Of a stretch of 64,000 bases of DNA, positions 26,201 to 35,479 are shown piece after piece. The position numbers were made by a program, and so were the translations under genes. This DNA comes from Parus major. Lineage: Eukaryota > Chordata > Aves > Passeriformes > Paridae. The notes under the pieces were generated by a model, which was not told the origin of the DNA, did not search any database, and worked only from the letters and a program-made list of their open reading frames with translations. The stretch spans positions 22,300,153-22,364,152 of the forward strand of contig NC_031770.1 of the NCBI RefSeq assembly GCF_001522545.3. The letters run 5' to 3'. Every line of letters begins with the position of its first letter. The first letter of the stretch is position 1.

Positions 26201-28014
26201 TGATCAGAGTTTGAAGGCCTAACAGTAAAATAGAGGGTTATCAAGAGAAGTAGGAAACGAGAATCACTTAAGCCAGTGTCAAGAAAAGGAACAAAACTTT
26301 GGTTATGATTCTTAGATTCAGACACAGCCAGACAGTCTCTTCCTAATCACCAGAACAAAATTAACTATAAATATCCAAATCTGCACCTTACTATAAACTT
26401 CTAAAGCTAAACTAGAAGCTTGGATGCATGAAGGGCATGGAGGCACAATTATTGCCAGAAAACGAGACCACTGTCACCCCTCCTACCTTTTTTAGCCCCC
26501 GAAAGAGAGTTCCTGGGTCAAGCCCAAATCTTCTGTCCATTGCAGCTTCATACTCTGCAGGGAAGAGCAAACCTTTGATAAGGACACAGCAGCCAGAGCA
26601 GGAAGAGTCAGAGGTGAGTTCTCTGCTGCTCAAGAGCAACACATTCCCATGTGGTCTCCACCAGAGAGAATACCCACATCCACAGAAAGGCAAGTCACCA
26701 CATCCCTGCTCATCAGGTGAGGGGCCCAACTGTGCCACAGCTCTGCCCCACAGTAATGGCAAAGCAATTTCTCAGAACCGGTGTTTTGATTCCCGCTGGC
26801 AACTGGGACAGTAGCAGTAACTCACCTTCTACTACACAAGAGCTGCACTACTTCTCACTTGCTATTTTTCAGAACTGCCTGGTTTCTCCCACCAGAGCAG
26901 AAGGGGGACACAGGCACAAGAGTGGCCAGTACAGCCAAAATAGGGAAAAGCCACTCAGAGAAGCTGCTCTAGAGCCCATTGCCACCACATGTTGCTGCTT
27001 CTGCAGAAGAACTGCTGTATGCAGAGAACAGCTCTGTACCCAGTTACACAGCACTCCTTCCAGTGCTCTGCAAATACCTTTCTGGCACTTCTGTTCTTCC
27101 CTTGGGCACTTTCAAGAGCCAGGTAGAGTCATTAATGTAGAACCTTGCTGATTAAAGCCTAATAAGATACAATATAATCCCCGCAAAGCCTCTCTAGTTA
27201 TACTTTTATAATACAACCTTTATTTCCATTTAAATACCCACGTGCTATAACGAAACTTCTTTTTACCTATAAATTGCATGTAATTTGTTTAAAATCCCAC
27301 CCTTGCTTTGCAGTACATAGCTCCACAGCTCCAAACCAAACCACCACAGCAGCTACCAAGAGGTTACACAAGGCAGAGGTAGGTGTTTGGAAACAAAAAG
27401 ACCACAAAGCTCTACAGACTGTCCCAACCATTGCTCTGAGTCCTGGAGTCAGCACCAGAGCCCCAAAGCTCCAAGCAGGGAACGCCAACTTGCCCTAGTG
27501 CCCCTCCAAGTTCAGACCCTGGCAAGTACCATCAGAAGGCACAGCTGCTTCTGAACCACCCACCTGCAAGGAGCTGTTGTTGACTAGCCAGGAAAAACAA
27601 GGCAATTCAAACCCAACTCTCCTGAATTTTCCCTAGCTGAGTAGCTGAGATTCAGAGGTCACCCTCATCTTTTGCCTGACAGCCACATCCAAGGACAGCG
27701 TAACCATGGGCCTTCCTAGCACTCAAAGGCAAAAAAGCCCTGGGACAAAGCTCTCAGCCCAGGTGGCATCAGCCCACCGCTTCCTGGCATAGGGCAGGTT
27801 GGCAGCTGCGAAGAACACAGCAGCTCTTCGCACAGGAACAAAGTAGAAACCAGAGAGGAGAACTCACAGCCACGGGCGGGAAGCTGTGTCCGAGCGAGCA
27901 CGCTCACGTCGCACACTTACTTCGAGACACTTGGTGCGCTTCGTAGAAAGCGTAGAGGTGGGAGCCCACGGTCAGGAGCCCGTAGAGGCACAGTTCCCAG
28001 GCCGGCAGCAGCAT
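11090..28014 (-). CDS. HHAT: HHAT, hedgehog acyltransferase (5' two thirds, seven coding exons)
   Basis: HHAT is a multi-pass endoplasmic-reticulum enzyme of the MBOAT family. It transfers palmitate from palmitoyl-CoA to the N-terminal cysteine of Hedgehog proteins, a step needed for Hedgehog signalling. Seven minus-strand exons join into 335 codons plus two bases, starting MLLPAWELCLYGLL and ending MHSFTKMW plus a split Arg codon. Recognisable stretches in order are DFEWSYWIEWG, LLTWLCSLILLSTLR, FPWMLAYVFYYP, HNGP, WWCLAELMIHLMYIHA and GGLALAQVLFFYVKYLV. Many hydrophobic segments fit a polytopic membrane protein. Cys324, the haem-b ligand in human HHAT, is present. The catalytic Asp339 and His379 (human numbering) would follow in exons beyond the left edge. 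Every junction has AG/GT and matching phase. The start was chosen because it aligns with the human N-terminus. Identification is from recall of the family; no alignment was run. Confidence 0.97.
14346..14425. repeat. Perfect 23-bp foldback plus third partial copy
   Basis: Arm 14,346-14,368 is the exact reverse complement of 14,378-14,400, with a 9-base loop AAGTATCAG. From 14,401 the sequence TGCTTCTGTCAAGTA repeats the end of arm 1 and the loop in direct orientation, with one T/C difference just after it. Confidence 0.95.
14855..14918 (+). repeat. CR1 3'-tail fragment
   Basis: A short stretch containing GGGGTTGGAATTAAATGATC then AAGGTTCCTTCCAACCCAAA matches the last 60 or so bases of CR1 in sense orientation. 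It is immediately upstream of the ERV LTR in HHAT intron 7. Confidence 0.8.
15003..15563 (+). mobile_element. Endogenous-retrovirus LTR (likely solo), antisense in HHAT intron 7
   Basis: It begins TGTTCTTTACTGGGATAGAG and ends near GGGATTAAGCCACAACA, so TG...CA termini. Inside are a promoter-like GCATATAAAG (15,261-15,270) and a polyadenylation-like ATTAAACTGTCTTTATCTCA (from 15,431), in the order expected of U3-R-U5. I recognise the pattern as an avian LTR common in passerines (ERVL-like; family uncertain). No gag, pol or env open frame flanks it, so it looks solitary. Boundaries are approximate; I saw no clear target-site duplication. Confidence 0.75.
20147..20318 (-). CDS. HHAT: HHAT exon 7
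   Basis: 172 bases, 57 codons plus one base; acceptor TTCTTCCTTAG, donor TTGG|GTGAGT. The product begins MRMQEAFSVKTNL, then a hydrophobic segment, the conserved WWCLAELMIHLMYIHA, and ends ESASYWAL plus the first base of a Gly codon. The Gly codon is completed by exon 8, giving the conserved LGGLALAQ junction. Confidence 0.97.
20319..22901 (-). other. HHAT: HHAT intron 6
   Basis: A 2.6-kb intron bounded by GTAAGT and TTAG. It has a possible LTR-like segment near 21,540-21,760; otherwise unremarkable AT-rich sequence. Confidence 0.8.
21540..21760 (+). mobile_element. Possible LTR-like fragment
   Basis: A segment with unusual CpG (TTCCGCGGC), a TATA-like GTATTTAAGG near 21,665, then CAAATAAAGGCAACTCACTC and GTGGGCTCTTAG. 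The order of TATA-like and AATAAA-like motifs about 20 bases apart resembles an LTR U3-R junction, but I do not recognise the family. It lies in HHAT intron 6, antisense. Confidence 0.3.
22902..23114 (-). CDS. HHAT: HHAT exon 6
   Basis: 213 bases, 71 codons, phase 0 at both ends; acceptor TTGTTTTGCAG, donor AAGCAG|GTAAGT. The product begins RKWYDTENEYYLL, continues through VRCLFCTSFSLEYCW, and ends VNFDEFSKQ. The FPWMLAYVFYYP and HNGP motifs, conserved in HHAT and typical of the MBOAT core, are near residues 202-218 of the protein. Confidence 0.97.
23115..24422 (-). other. HHAT: HHAT intron 5
   Basis: A 1.3-kb intron. It contains the foldback at 23,342-23,365 followed by a near-copy of its first arm. 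No other feature seen. Confidence 0.8.
23342..23387. repeat. 10-bp foldback with following near-direct repeat
   Basis: GAGACAACTT (23,342-23,351) and AAGTTGTCTC (23,356-23,365) form a perfect stem with loop GATT. Just after it, AAAGAGACAAGCTTGATT nearly repeats the AAAGAGACAACTTGATT that began the structure. Confidence 0.9.
24423..24617 (-). CDS. HHAT: HHAT exon 5
   Basis: 195 bases, 65 codons, phase 0 at both ends; acceptor TTTTTCTGACAG, donor ACCAAG|GTAATG. The product begins YKPWCLMVYGMAACW and ends RIPAVEQTK. It contains two hydrophobic segments and the well conserved LLTWLCSLILLSTLR stretch. The 564-base intron between this exon and exon 4 is the shortest between the coding exons. Confidence 0.96.
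24618..25181 (-). other. HHAT: HHAT intron 4
   Basis: A 564-base intron with GTATGT donor and TGACAG acceptor. Nothing further recognised. Confidence 0.85.
25182..25295 (-). CDS. HHAT: HHAT exon 4
   Basis: 114 bases, 38 codons, phase 0 at both ends. The acceptor is CATGCCATAG, which has a short pyrimidine tract, and the donor is GAGAAG|GTATGT. The product begins DPMDFEWSYWIEWG and ends SRLLVEK. The aromatic DFEWS-W motif followed by a hydrophobic segment (WLLAGHLLVS) is characteristic of HHAT, and the length equals the human exon product as I recall it. Confidence 0.96.
25296..26486 (-). other. HHAT: HHAT intron 3
   Basis: A 1.2-kb intron with GTAGGA donor and CATAG acceptor. Overlapping short open frames on the plus strand near 25.2-25.7 kb have no recognisable domain and are taken as chance. 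Confidence 0.85.
26487..26554 (-). CDS. HHAT: HHAT exon 3
   Basis: 68 bases between the acceptor TTCCCTGCAG and the donor AAAAAG|GTAGGA. It encodes the end of a split Lys codon and 22 residues, beginning YEAAMDRRFGLDPG and ending FRGLKK. This is the acidic, hydrophilic loop after the first membrane segment. It is among the less conserved parts compared with human, but the GLKK end matches. The exon leaves phase 0. Confidence 0.95.
26555..27920 (-). other. HHAT: HHAT intron 2
   Basis: A 1.4-kb intron with GTAAGT donor and CTGCAG acceptor. GC content rises towards the CpG island at its right end. Open frames here are not recognisable as genes. Confidence 0.85.
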
Positions 28015-28046
28015 CGGCACGGGCGCTGCTCCCACCGGCCGCCTCC
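27921..28046 (-). CDS. HHAT: HHAT exon 2 (first coding exon; ATG at 28,014)
   Basis: The acceptor CTTTCCCTGCAG precedes 28,046. The ATG is at 28,014-28,012 after 32 bases of 5' UTR. The exon encodes 31 residues plus one base, from MLLPAWELCLYGLL to HQVSR, and ends at the donor CGAA|GTAAGT. It contains the first hydrophobic segment (about residues 5-24). The Kozak context is weak (CCG before ATG, C after), so the start rests on match to human HHAT. The split codon is completed by exon 3 as Lys. Confidence 0.95.
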
Positions 28047-28362
28047 CTGCAGGGAAAGAGAGGACGGGAGCGGTCCCCCGGCGGAGGGCAGACAGGCACC
28101 GAGCAGCGAGACACCCGGCACGGGCACCGCGGCTCCAGAACTCCGCCGGGCTCAGGCTCAGAGGCGGCCCCGCTCCGCCCACAGCTACCGGGAGGGCAGG
28201 CGAGCCATGCCCGGCCGCGCCGGCTGCAGAGGCCCCGGCTCCAAGGGCTCAGCACGGCCCACGGCTGGCGGGACCCTCGGAACAGAACCACGACCGAATC
28301 CCGGCCGCTCTCGCGGATCCGGGACAGAAGGGAGGGGAGGGGAGACGCCGCTGCCCCCCTAC

Positions 28363-28459
28363 CTGTGCCGCCGGGAGAGGAAGGAGCAGCCGCGGCCTCG
28401 AGCGGGCCAACCGGAGACTCCACACCCGCAGGCGAGTGGGCGGCCCCGCGCCCGGCCGC
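28363..28459 (-). other. HHAT: Probable non-coding exon 1 of HHAT (5' end unknown)
   Basis: On the minus strand a strong donor, CACAG|GTAGGG, ends at 28,363. It lies 316 bases upstream of a pyrimidine-rich acceptor, CTTTCCCTGCAG, whose exon starts at 28,046. This matches the known vertebrate layout, where HHAT translation starts in exon 2. The 5' end is not visible and may be inside the N gap. Joined to exon 2, the frame upstream of the ATG has no stop in the stretch I read. Inferred from splice signals only; no transcript evidence. Confidence 0.55.
28364..28459 (-). promoter_or_regulatory. HHAT: HHAT CpG-island promoter region (part, cut by gap)
   Basis: The sequence from about 27,890 to the assembly gap at 28,460 is strongly GC-rich with dense CpG, unlike the AT-rich introns around it. 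It covers the HHAT start codon and probable first exon, as expected of a CpG-island promoter. No TATA box is visible. The transcription start cannot be placed; it may lie here or in the gap. Confidence 0.65.
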
Positions 28460-29057
28460 NNNNNNNNNNNNNNNNNNNNNNNNNNNNNNNNNNNNNNNNN
28501 NNNNNNNNNNNNNNNNNNNNNNNNNNNNNNNNNNNNNNNNNNNNNNNNNNNNNNNNNNNNNNNNNNNNNNNNNNNNNNNNNNNNNNNNNNNNNNNNNNNN
28601 NNNNNNNNNNNNNNNNNNNNNNNNNNNNNNNNNNNNNNNNNNNNNNNNNNNNNNNNNNNNNNNNNNNNNNNNNNNNNNNNNNNNNNNNNNNNNNNNNNNN
28701 NNNNNNNNNNNNNNNNNNNNNNNNNNNNNNNNNNNNNNNNNNNNNNNNNNNNNNNNNNNNNNNNNNNNNNNNNNNNNNNNNNNNNNNNNNNNNNNNNNNN
28801 NNNNNNNNNNNNNNNNNNNNNNNNNNNNNNNNNNNNNNNNNNNNNNNNNNNNNNNNNNNNNNNNNNNNNNNNNNNNNNNNNNNNNNNNNNNNNNNNNNNN
28901 NNNNNNNNNNNNNNNNNNNNNNNNNNNNNNNNNNNNNNNNNNNNNNNNNNNNNNNNNNNNNNNNNNNNNNNNNNNNNNNNNNNNNNNNNNNNNNNNNNNN
29001 NNNNNNNNNNNNNNNNNNNNNNNNNNNNNNNNNNNNNNNNNNNNNNNNNNNNNNNNN
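28460..29057. other. Assembly gap (598 N)
   Basis: A run of 598 undetermined bases between the CpG-rich HHAT 5' region and a minisatellite. The length may be an estimate. Both flanks (GC-rich on the left, tandem repeat on the right) are classic reasons for assembly failure, so the gap may hide the HHAT transcription start and more repeat units. Confidence 0.99.
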
Positions 29058-29450
29058 CACGGGGTGTGCACACACCTACAGGGCGTGCATACACCTACAT
29101 ACATACACCTACATACATAAACCCATATACATACACCTACAGGGCCTGCATACACAGCCACGGGGTGTGCACACACCTACAGGGAATGCATACACCTACA
29201 TACATACACCTACATACATAAACCCATATACATACACCTACAGGGCTTGCATACACAGCCATGGGGCGTGCATACACCTACAGGGTGTGCATAGACAGCC
29301 ATGGGGTGTGTGTACACCTACAGGGCATGCATACACCTACATACATAAACCTATATACATACACCTGCATACATACACCTACAGGGCCTGCATACACAGC
29401 CATGGGGTGTGCATACACCTACAGGGTGTGCACATACAGTCACAGAGTGG
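29058..29450. repeat. Minisatellite, 101-bp period with one 40-bp short unit
   Basis: The landmark CAYGGGG recurs at 29,059 (in the unit starting 29,058), 29,159, 29,260, 29,300 and 29,401, giving spacings of about 101, 101, 40 and 101. Each long unit contains CACCTACAGGG twice, with runs of ACCTACATACATA between. The short unit lacks those inner runs. The array is cut on the left by the gap and decays on the right near 29,450. Because the repeat has few stops, it makes long meaningless open frames. Confidence 0.95.
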
Positions 29451-29557
29451 CTGAAATCCTCATGGATGTCTTGCAGCTCCCTCAGGGATAGGAATTTTTG
29501 GTTATTGCCTTGTTTACAAATTCTTCCTCTTCTTCCTTTCTGAGTAGTGACCACCTC

Positions 29558-29637
29558 ATTCACACGTACAGGGTTCACACATACCTACAGGCTGTACACA
29601 CACCTACAGCCCGTACACACTGCTACGGGGTGTCCAT
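29558..29637. repeat. Outlying degenerate units of the same minisatellite
   Basis: About 100 bp beyond the main array, words such as ACACCTACAG, CACACGTACAGGG and CTACGGGGTGT reappear in diverged form. They look like relics of an array that once extended further right. Confidence 0.7.
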
Positions 29638-30148
29638 AATAGTCTTTTACAGCCTTCTCTCCCACTCCTACCAGAGTACAAGGCACACTTATGCTGAGAC
29701 ACTGTTTTTACCGTTATCACAACACAGTCTGATAAATTTGCAGGTCTGAACACCACCACCAAAGCAGGAGCATAATGCTGGAAGTGTGGCGGTGACAACT
29801 CCCTCCTGGATCAACCTGCCTTTTAGCAAGGGCTTCCTCCTCCTGGCACTGCAGACATGACTAATGAATCTCATTTTTCCTAGAGTTAAAAGCACACTGA
29901 CTTTCCAGTCCCAAAGGTTTGAGCAATTATGCTCATCTGATCTTGCACCGTGTGACTTCTAACCCTCTCTGTTGCTGAGAGCAGTGATGTCATATTTTAA
30001 TAGCGGGAAATATTTCATATCCTACTGGATAGAATCTTTAAATTCCTCTTATAATATTTCTGTTCCCTTGATCACCTGGGTGCATCCTCAAATTCCTGTT
30101 TCCAGATCTTTGAAAGCCAGGCTCCTGTCTGACGTTCCAGGTGAAGAC

Positions 30149-30822
30149 ATAGAATCAAAGAATCACAGAATCATTAAGCCTGGAAAAAACCTCCAAGATC
30201 ATTGAGTCCAACCTTTGCCTGAATACTCCCATGTCAACTAAACTGTAGTGCTAAGTGCCACATCCACTCATTTCTTCAACACTTCCAGGAGGGGTGGCTC
30301 CACCACCTCCCTGGGCCAGTTTTAATGCTTAACTATCCTTTCCACAAAGAAATTCTTCCCAATGTCCAACCTGAACCTCTCCCGGTGGAGCTTGAGGTTA
30401 TGTTCTCTTGTCCTGTCAAAGAGCTGCCTGGGAGAAGAGACTGACCTCTACCTGGCTACACCAGGCAGAGAATGATACCCTTGAGCACCATCTTTCCAGG
30501 GTAGACACCCCCAGCTCCCTCTGCTGCTGCTTACAGGACTCATTCTCCAGACTTTTCACAAGCTCCATTGCCCTTCTCTGAACTCCGAACGCTCCAGTGC
30601 CTCAGCATCTTACTTGTAGTGAAGGGCTAAGAACAAGACACGGCACTCAAAGTGTGGCCTCACTATTGGCCAGTACAGGACAATCACTGCCCTGGTCCTG
30701 CTGGCCACACTATAGCTGGTACAAGCTAGAATGCCACTGGCCCTCTTGACCACCTGGCCCATGTTCAGCTGGCTGTCAACCAGCACCCTTGGATCCTTTT
30801 CCACACACTCTGCTCCAGTCAG
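30149..30822 (-). repeat. CR1 LINE fragment with decayed ORF2 end
   Basis: Plus-strand text begins AGAATCAAAGAATCACAGAA, contains CACCACCTCCCTGGGCCAG and AAGAAATTCTTCCCAATGTC, and runs to about CACACTCTGCTCCAG. It is an antisense CR1 3' end. On the minus strand, 30,610-30,804 reads as the C-terminal part of the CR1 polymerase: DPRVLVDSQLN, then SGILACTSYSVASRTR and VRPHFE. It lacks the rest of ORF2 and is not functional. Confidence 0.93.
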
Positions 30823-32404
30823 TTATCAGTCTCATCAGTACAAGGAGTTGTCTTCTTTATCTGAACCAGACAAGCACCTCCTAATATCTCCAATAATTTT
30901 TCTGTCCATCAGAGCCTATGATAGTCTTGAATGGTTTTTTTTTCCTTTTCCTCCACTTTTTTCTGTCTCTCTTTGCCCAAAGAATGACTCACCTTCAGTT
31001 TATGGTGTCAATTGTGATAGCCCCTAGATGTATGAATTGCATTTACTCTGTGGAATTGCTGTAAAATTTCAGGGTCAGGGATGTTCTCCTCTATGATGCT
31101 ATTCTCTGCTGACTGCTCCCCCAGTTTTTTGCCCTCATCAGGTTAGTTAGTACCTTCCCCCCTGCCAAAAAAATTGACAACAGACTGCATAACAGAACCA
31201 AAACAGCAGTCCTAAACTTGTAAAAACATTTCCAAAGCACTGGAGCTGAGTTACAGCCACTAAGGGTCAGCAGAGTTTGTTTTCCTGCAGTTTTGTGGTT
31301 TCTGGTCACCTGTCTGAAGCCAGCACAGACACCAGGCCCTCTAGATGGCTGCATAACACCAACAGTATGCCAGCTGCAAAAAGGGAACGAGTACAACAAG
31401 GTACAGACTTTACATCAGGTTACGCTGAAAAGCACATCTTTATCACTAGTTATGTGGTGACATTCAAAAGCTCTGTATGGACCAGGTGATCGGTTACCCT
31501 ACCACAAGGGTCACTGCCAAGCCCAGTGAGCAGGAACACTGACAAACTTGACAACTGCCCCAGCTGGAAGATCTCACTGTCTGAAATTCTACATTAGGTG
31601 ATTAATTTTTTCCCACCCTTATTCACCCTATTTTATCAAATACAATGTGATGAGTCTCAGTGAATAAGTTTGCAAGAGTAGATGTAAACTAAGCTGCTGA
31701 ACATCACTAGCACAAATTCCTATGCATTGAGTTTGCTCTCATGATTTTAGATGGAATGAGTGAAAAGCAAGTTCTAATACTCCTATAGTCACTGACAGGC
31801 AGCAATGGAATCTGGGAGCAAAAACTCAAGAAAAATGGCAGCAGAAAGTCCTACTTGTCATTTGATCAACAAGGAGGTAATAGGTATTATGTGTCTCTTG
31901 CCCTGTGTCTCAGCAGCTACACAGGCCTGGCAGCCTCAATCAAAAGCAATCAGTCTTGGGCAGAATGATGACTTGTGATGGTAGAGACGTTTTCTTGGTA
32001 CAAATAGGAGCTTCTGTTTGAAGGTTGCACTGTGCTTACTCATTTCCAGAATGGCTTCAGAGTGTCCTCGCTGTTCCGTCTTCATGAACAGAGGGTCAGA
32101 CATCTTACAGATTGGGTCAGGCATCGCTAGAAGAGTCTGTCCCTAATAGATGTTCATGCCCCTTCTTTAACTCCTATCACTTCTGAAGCTAGCATAGTAC
32201 CTGAGTTGAAAGTGCTGTGTTTTGACTGTAAAGTTTAAATGCCATTTGGTCAAAGTCTCCATTTTTTACGTGGTAAGCTGAGATGTGGTTATCAGGAACT
32301 TAAGCAAAAATATCCAGAATTAAAGAGGACAGAGGCCTTTTAAAGAGGCCCTTACTTTTGCCTTTCTATGCAAGGTGAGTTTTTAAAAAACAGCTTATTA
32401 TGTA

Positions 32405-32945
32405 ATCACAGAACGGGTAAGGTTGGAAAGCACCACAGTGGGGCATCTGGTCCAACTTCCCTGCTCAAGCAGGGTCATCCCAGAGCACACAGCACAGGAT
32501 TGTGCCCAGATAGTTCTTGACTATCTCCAGTGAGGGAGACCCCACAACCTCTTTGGGCAATCTGTTCTGGTGCTTTGTCACCCGCACCATACTGAAGCTC
32601 TTCCTCATGTTCAGGTGGAACTTCCTGTGCATCGTTTTCTGTACATTGTCCTTGTCCTATTGCCTGGCACCACTGAGCAGAGCCTGATCCATCTTGACAC
32701 CCCTACTTCAAACACTGACACACATTAACAAAGTCCCCTCTCAGTCATCTCAAGTCTAACAGGTCCAGTTCCCTCAGCCTTTCTTCATAAGCGATCCTCT
32801 TAACCCTTAATCATCTTTGCTGCCCTCCTGTAGACCCACTCCAGCAGCTCCATGTCTCCTTTGTACTGAGGCACCAGGAACTGGACACAGCACTCCAGAA
32901 GAGGCTTCACCAGGGCTGAGTAGAGCCTAGTTATTTCTAGGCCCT
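32405..32945 (-). repeat. CR1 LINE fragment with decayed ORF2 end
   Basis: Begins TCACAGAACGGGTAAGGTTG on the plus strand and continues with GGGGCATCTGGTCCAACTTC and CCACAACCTCTTTGGGCAAT, the complement of a CR1 3' region. The minus strand from about 32,945 to 32,800 encodes ITRLYSALVKPLLECCVQF, then LEWVYRRAAKMIKG, again the CR1 ORF2 C-terminus, truncated and diverged. It differs enough from the 30.1-kb copy to be another subfamily or insertion. Confidence 0.92.
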
Positions 32946-34324
32946 CATCATGGCCATGGGGAAAAGGCAAGGTAGAGGTTGTAAAAGACAATGAAGTGGA
33001 AAAATGAGGCATTTTTCAGCTAGGAAAATGAAGCAAAGATCATGTTTTTAAAAAATCATTTTTTGCAATTGTTGTTGGTTTCACATTTGGTCAAGAAATT
33101 AAAATTAGTATATATTAATCCAGCACTGGACTTCTTAAGCGGGTTAAAGCATAGGGCTTCTCACTGGTTTTATTTTTAATATGAAGTCCCCATGGGGATT
33201 ACATGCCCTAGAGCATGTAATTTCTCTCCCAGGCTGAGATGTCACAGCATTGACTCAAGACTCTTGTTTTCATTCACCCTCTGGAAATCATGCAGTAATG
33301 CCCCTTGCATGCAACATCTGAGCAAAGAGACACAATCAGCACCCACTGAGAGTTTGCAGGTGAGAAGTTCAGCAGCAGATAGGAGGCTAAGCTATGTATA
33401 TTTTGAAGCAATCACCAGTATGACAAGAAATCTCCATGTAGCAAACCAGCAGTATTAAAACTGGAAGACTGAAATACATGAAAGGTATGGTATGTACAAA
33501 GAGAGACAAGTGTATCTTCCAATAGCCAAGTTAAATATGACACAACTGAGCTTAATGTGAAGCCTCTGTCTGGAGATCTCAAGCACAGAGTTACAGACTC
33601 TAGGGAGACAACGTGCAAATTTACCCTTTTTGTCTTGTTTAGCTTGGCTTAATCAAAAGAGGACATTACACCAAGTTGGCAGCACTAGAGTCCCATCTTT
33701 ACAGGCTCCTCTCTCCTCTGACTCCCAGCCCCCAAATGAACTTATTGTGAAGTGCCAAGCATTGTTTTCCTCATCAACTTTAGCCATATTTATGTAGATA
33801 TTGTTTACATAGAGAGCCATGCAATTCGCAAAGTTCTGCTTCTGTGCATGCTTAATGAATCCCTTATAACTTTGAGAACTTGCTTCACACTCTGAGGCTG
33901 GAAAAGAGCTTTCACTCTTTTGATTGGGGATTCATAAAATTGCTTTTGGGAAAAGTACAATAAATTATTACACTATTGTAACTAAGCAGCTCAATGTTGG
34001 ATTCATGCTGAGTATCTCAGAGGCACCCTCATCAACACACTACCTGCTTAACTAAAAGCCTTGAAAACCACAGCTCCTGCTCAGAGCCTTTTAAGGGATC
34101 TCTTCACTGATAGCATATTCTTTCCCCCCATGAAATAAATGACTGTTGTAAAAGAGGTTTTACATCTTTCCTCTTACCATGGATGAAGAGACCACTTGTG
34201 TATGGGGCCATACCTGGGGTGAAGTTGAACTGTGCTACCTTAAGTGTGTCTGAATTATAGTTCATCGTGTTAGAGTCTAAGTTTCTAAGTACTTGGCTAT
34301 TAAAAGCAAAGGTGTAAAACAACC

Positions 34325-35160
34325 TATTAAAAACAATACCCCTTAGAACTTATCAAATGTAATGCATGAATTCAAGGGAGTTAACAATATGAGATGCAAT
34401 GAAAAGGACCAAAACTTGCCAAAATTATACTCATTGAAATCTTGAAATCAAGGAACAAAGTCCATTGAAACAAAGAAAGAAGATATAGATGCATGGAAAT
34501 TCTTAATAAAAAATAATGAAAAATTCTGCATGAAAGTGAAAATAATAAAAGGGCAATGGGATGACATCAAGTGCAGGGAAACAGACCAAACCTTGCCCAA
34601 TTGATTTTGATTGAATTTGTAAAATTCAATTTCCTTTCATGAAATGAAATATTGAAATCAGAAATCAGACAAGAAACTGAAATAAACATGCTTGGAGACA
34701 TGATCAAATAAGATGCAATTGAAAAATAAAAGAAAATTTGCGAATGGAGGGACTACAACCAAAGGGATTTGGATGGAATGATATGCAGTTAAAAGGACCA
34801 AAGTTGCCAAAATAATACTCAAAAAAATCTTGAAAGCAGGGAAGGAAGTCAAACAAAAAGATGGGAGAACAAATTGATGAGTTGAAATCACTAAAAAAAA
34901 TTCTACACCAATTTGAAAACAATAAAAAGGCAATGGGATGACATCAAACGCAGGGTAATGAATCAAACCTTGCCCAATTTATCCTCATTGAATTCACAAG
35001 ATTTCATTTCCTCTCATGAAATTCAGAATGTATTGGAATAAAATGAAGTGCAGAAAAGTAAAACAAAAGTTTGCAATTGTAAAATTATATACCTTATGAA
35101 ATTATTAGAAAATTGAAATCTTAGTGTATCATTTCCTTTCATGAAATGAAAATGTTTAAT
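34325..35160. repeat. Two diverged copies of an AT-rich unit of about 380 bp
   Basis: Shared words appear in the same order twice: AAAAGGACC followed by TTGCCAAAAT at 34,402 and 34,791; GGCAATGGGATGACATCAA at 34,552 and 34,929; ACCTTGCCCAATT, then TTTCCT/TTTCCTCTCATGAAAT after each. Spacings are 389 and 377, so the copies carry indels. The whole segment is rich in GAAAT and TGAAA words. I do not recognise the family. Confidence 0.8.
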
Positions 35161-35470
35161 TTTATGAAGGGGAATGAAATCTCAAAATTTTAATTAGTAT
35201 AATTTCATTAAATTTCTGTTCCATTCACTGCACTTCATTCTATTTCATTTCAATAATTTTCCTTTTCACGCATAATTTTATATTTTTCAGTTTTGTTTCC
35301 TTTCATTGTATTTCCTTTCCGTTCATTCCATGATTTCTCATTTCATTTCCTTTCATGAAATCTGCAGATTACAGTAAGAATCATTTCATTAAGTTTCAGT
35401 TTATCTTGCTGCTCTTTGTTTCATTCCATTCCCTTTGTTTTCACTTAATTTCAGAATTTTTGGTTTTTTC
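35160..35470. repeat. ATTTC/TTTCA-rich low-complexity tract
   Basis: Pyrimidine-rich on the plus strand, with repeated TTTCATT, ATTTCCTTTC and CATTTCATTTCC words. It follows a segment where the same words occur on the opposite strand (GAAAT, ATGAAATGAAA), so composition switches strand near 35,170. It looks like a decayed pentanucleotide array. Confidence 0.75.
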
Positions 35471-35479
35471 ACCCTAAGT

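Larger units (their letters stand above)
29638..34324. other. Intergenic sequence with two CR1 fragments
   Basis: Sequence upstream of HHAT with no recognised gene. The two long CR1 fragments (30,149-30,822 and 32,405-32,945) are described separately. The remainder shows nothing I can name. Confidence 0.7.

Noticed and set aside
27886..29454. Very long open frames on both strands across the gap (up to 522 residues)
   Set aside because: Most of the length is undetermined bases; the rest is CpG-rich sequence and a minisatellite giving His/Thr/Tyr repeats. Not a protein gene.
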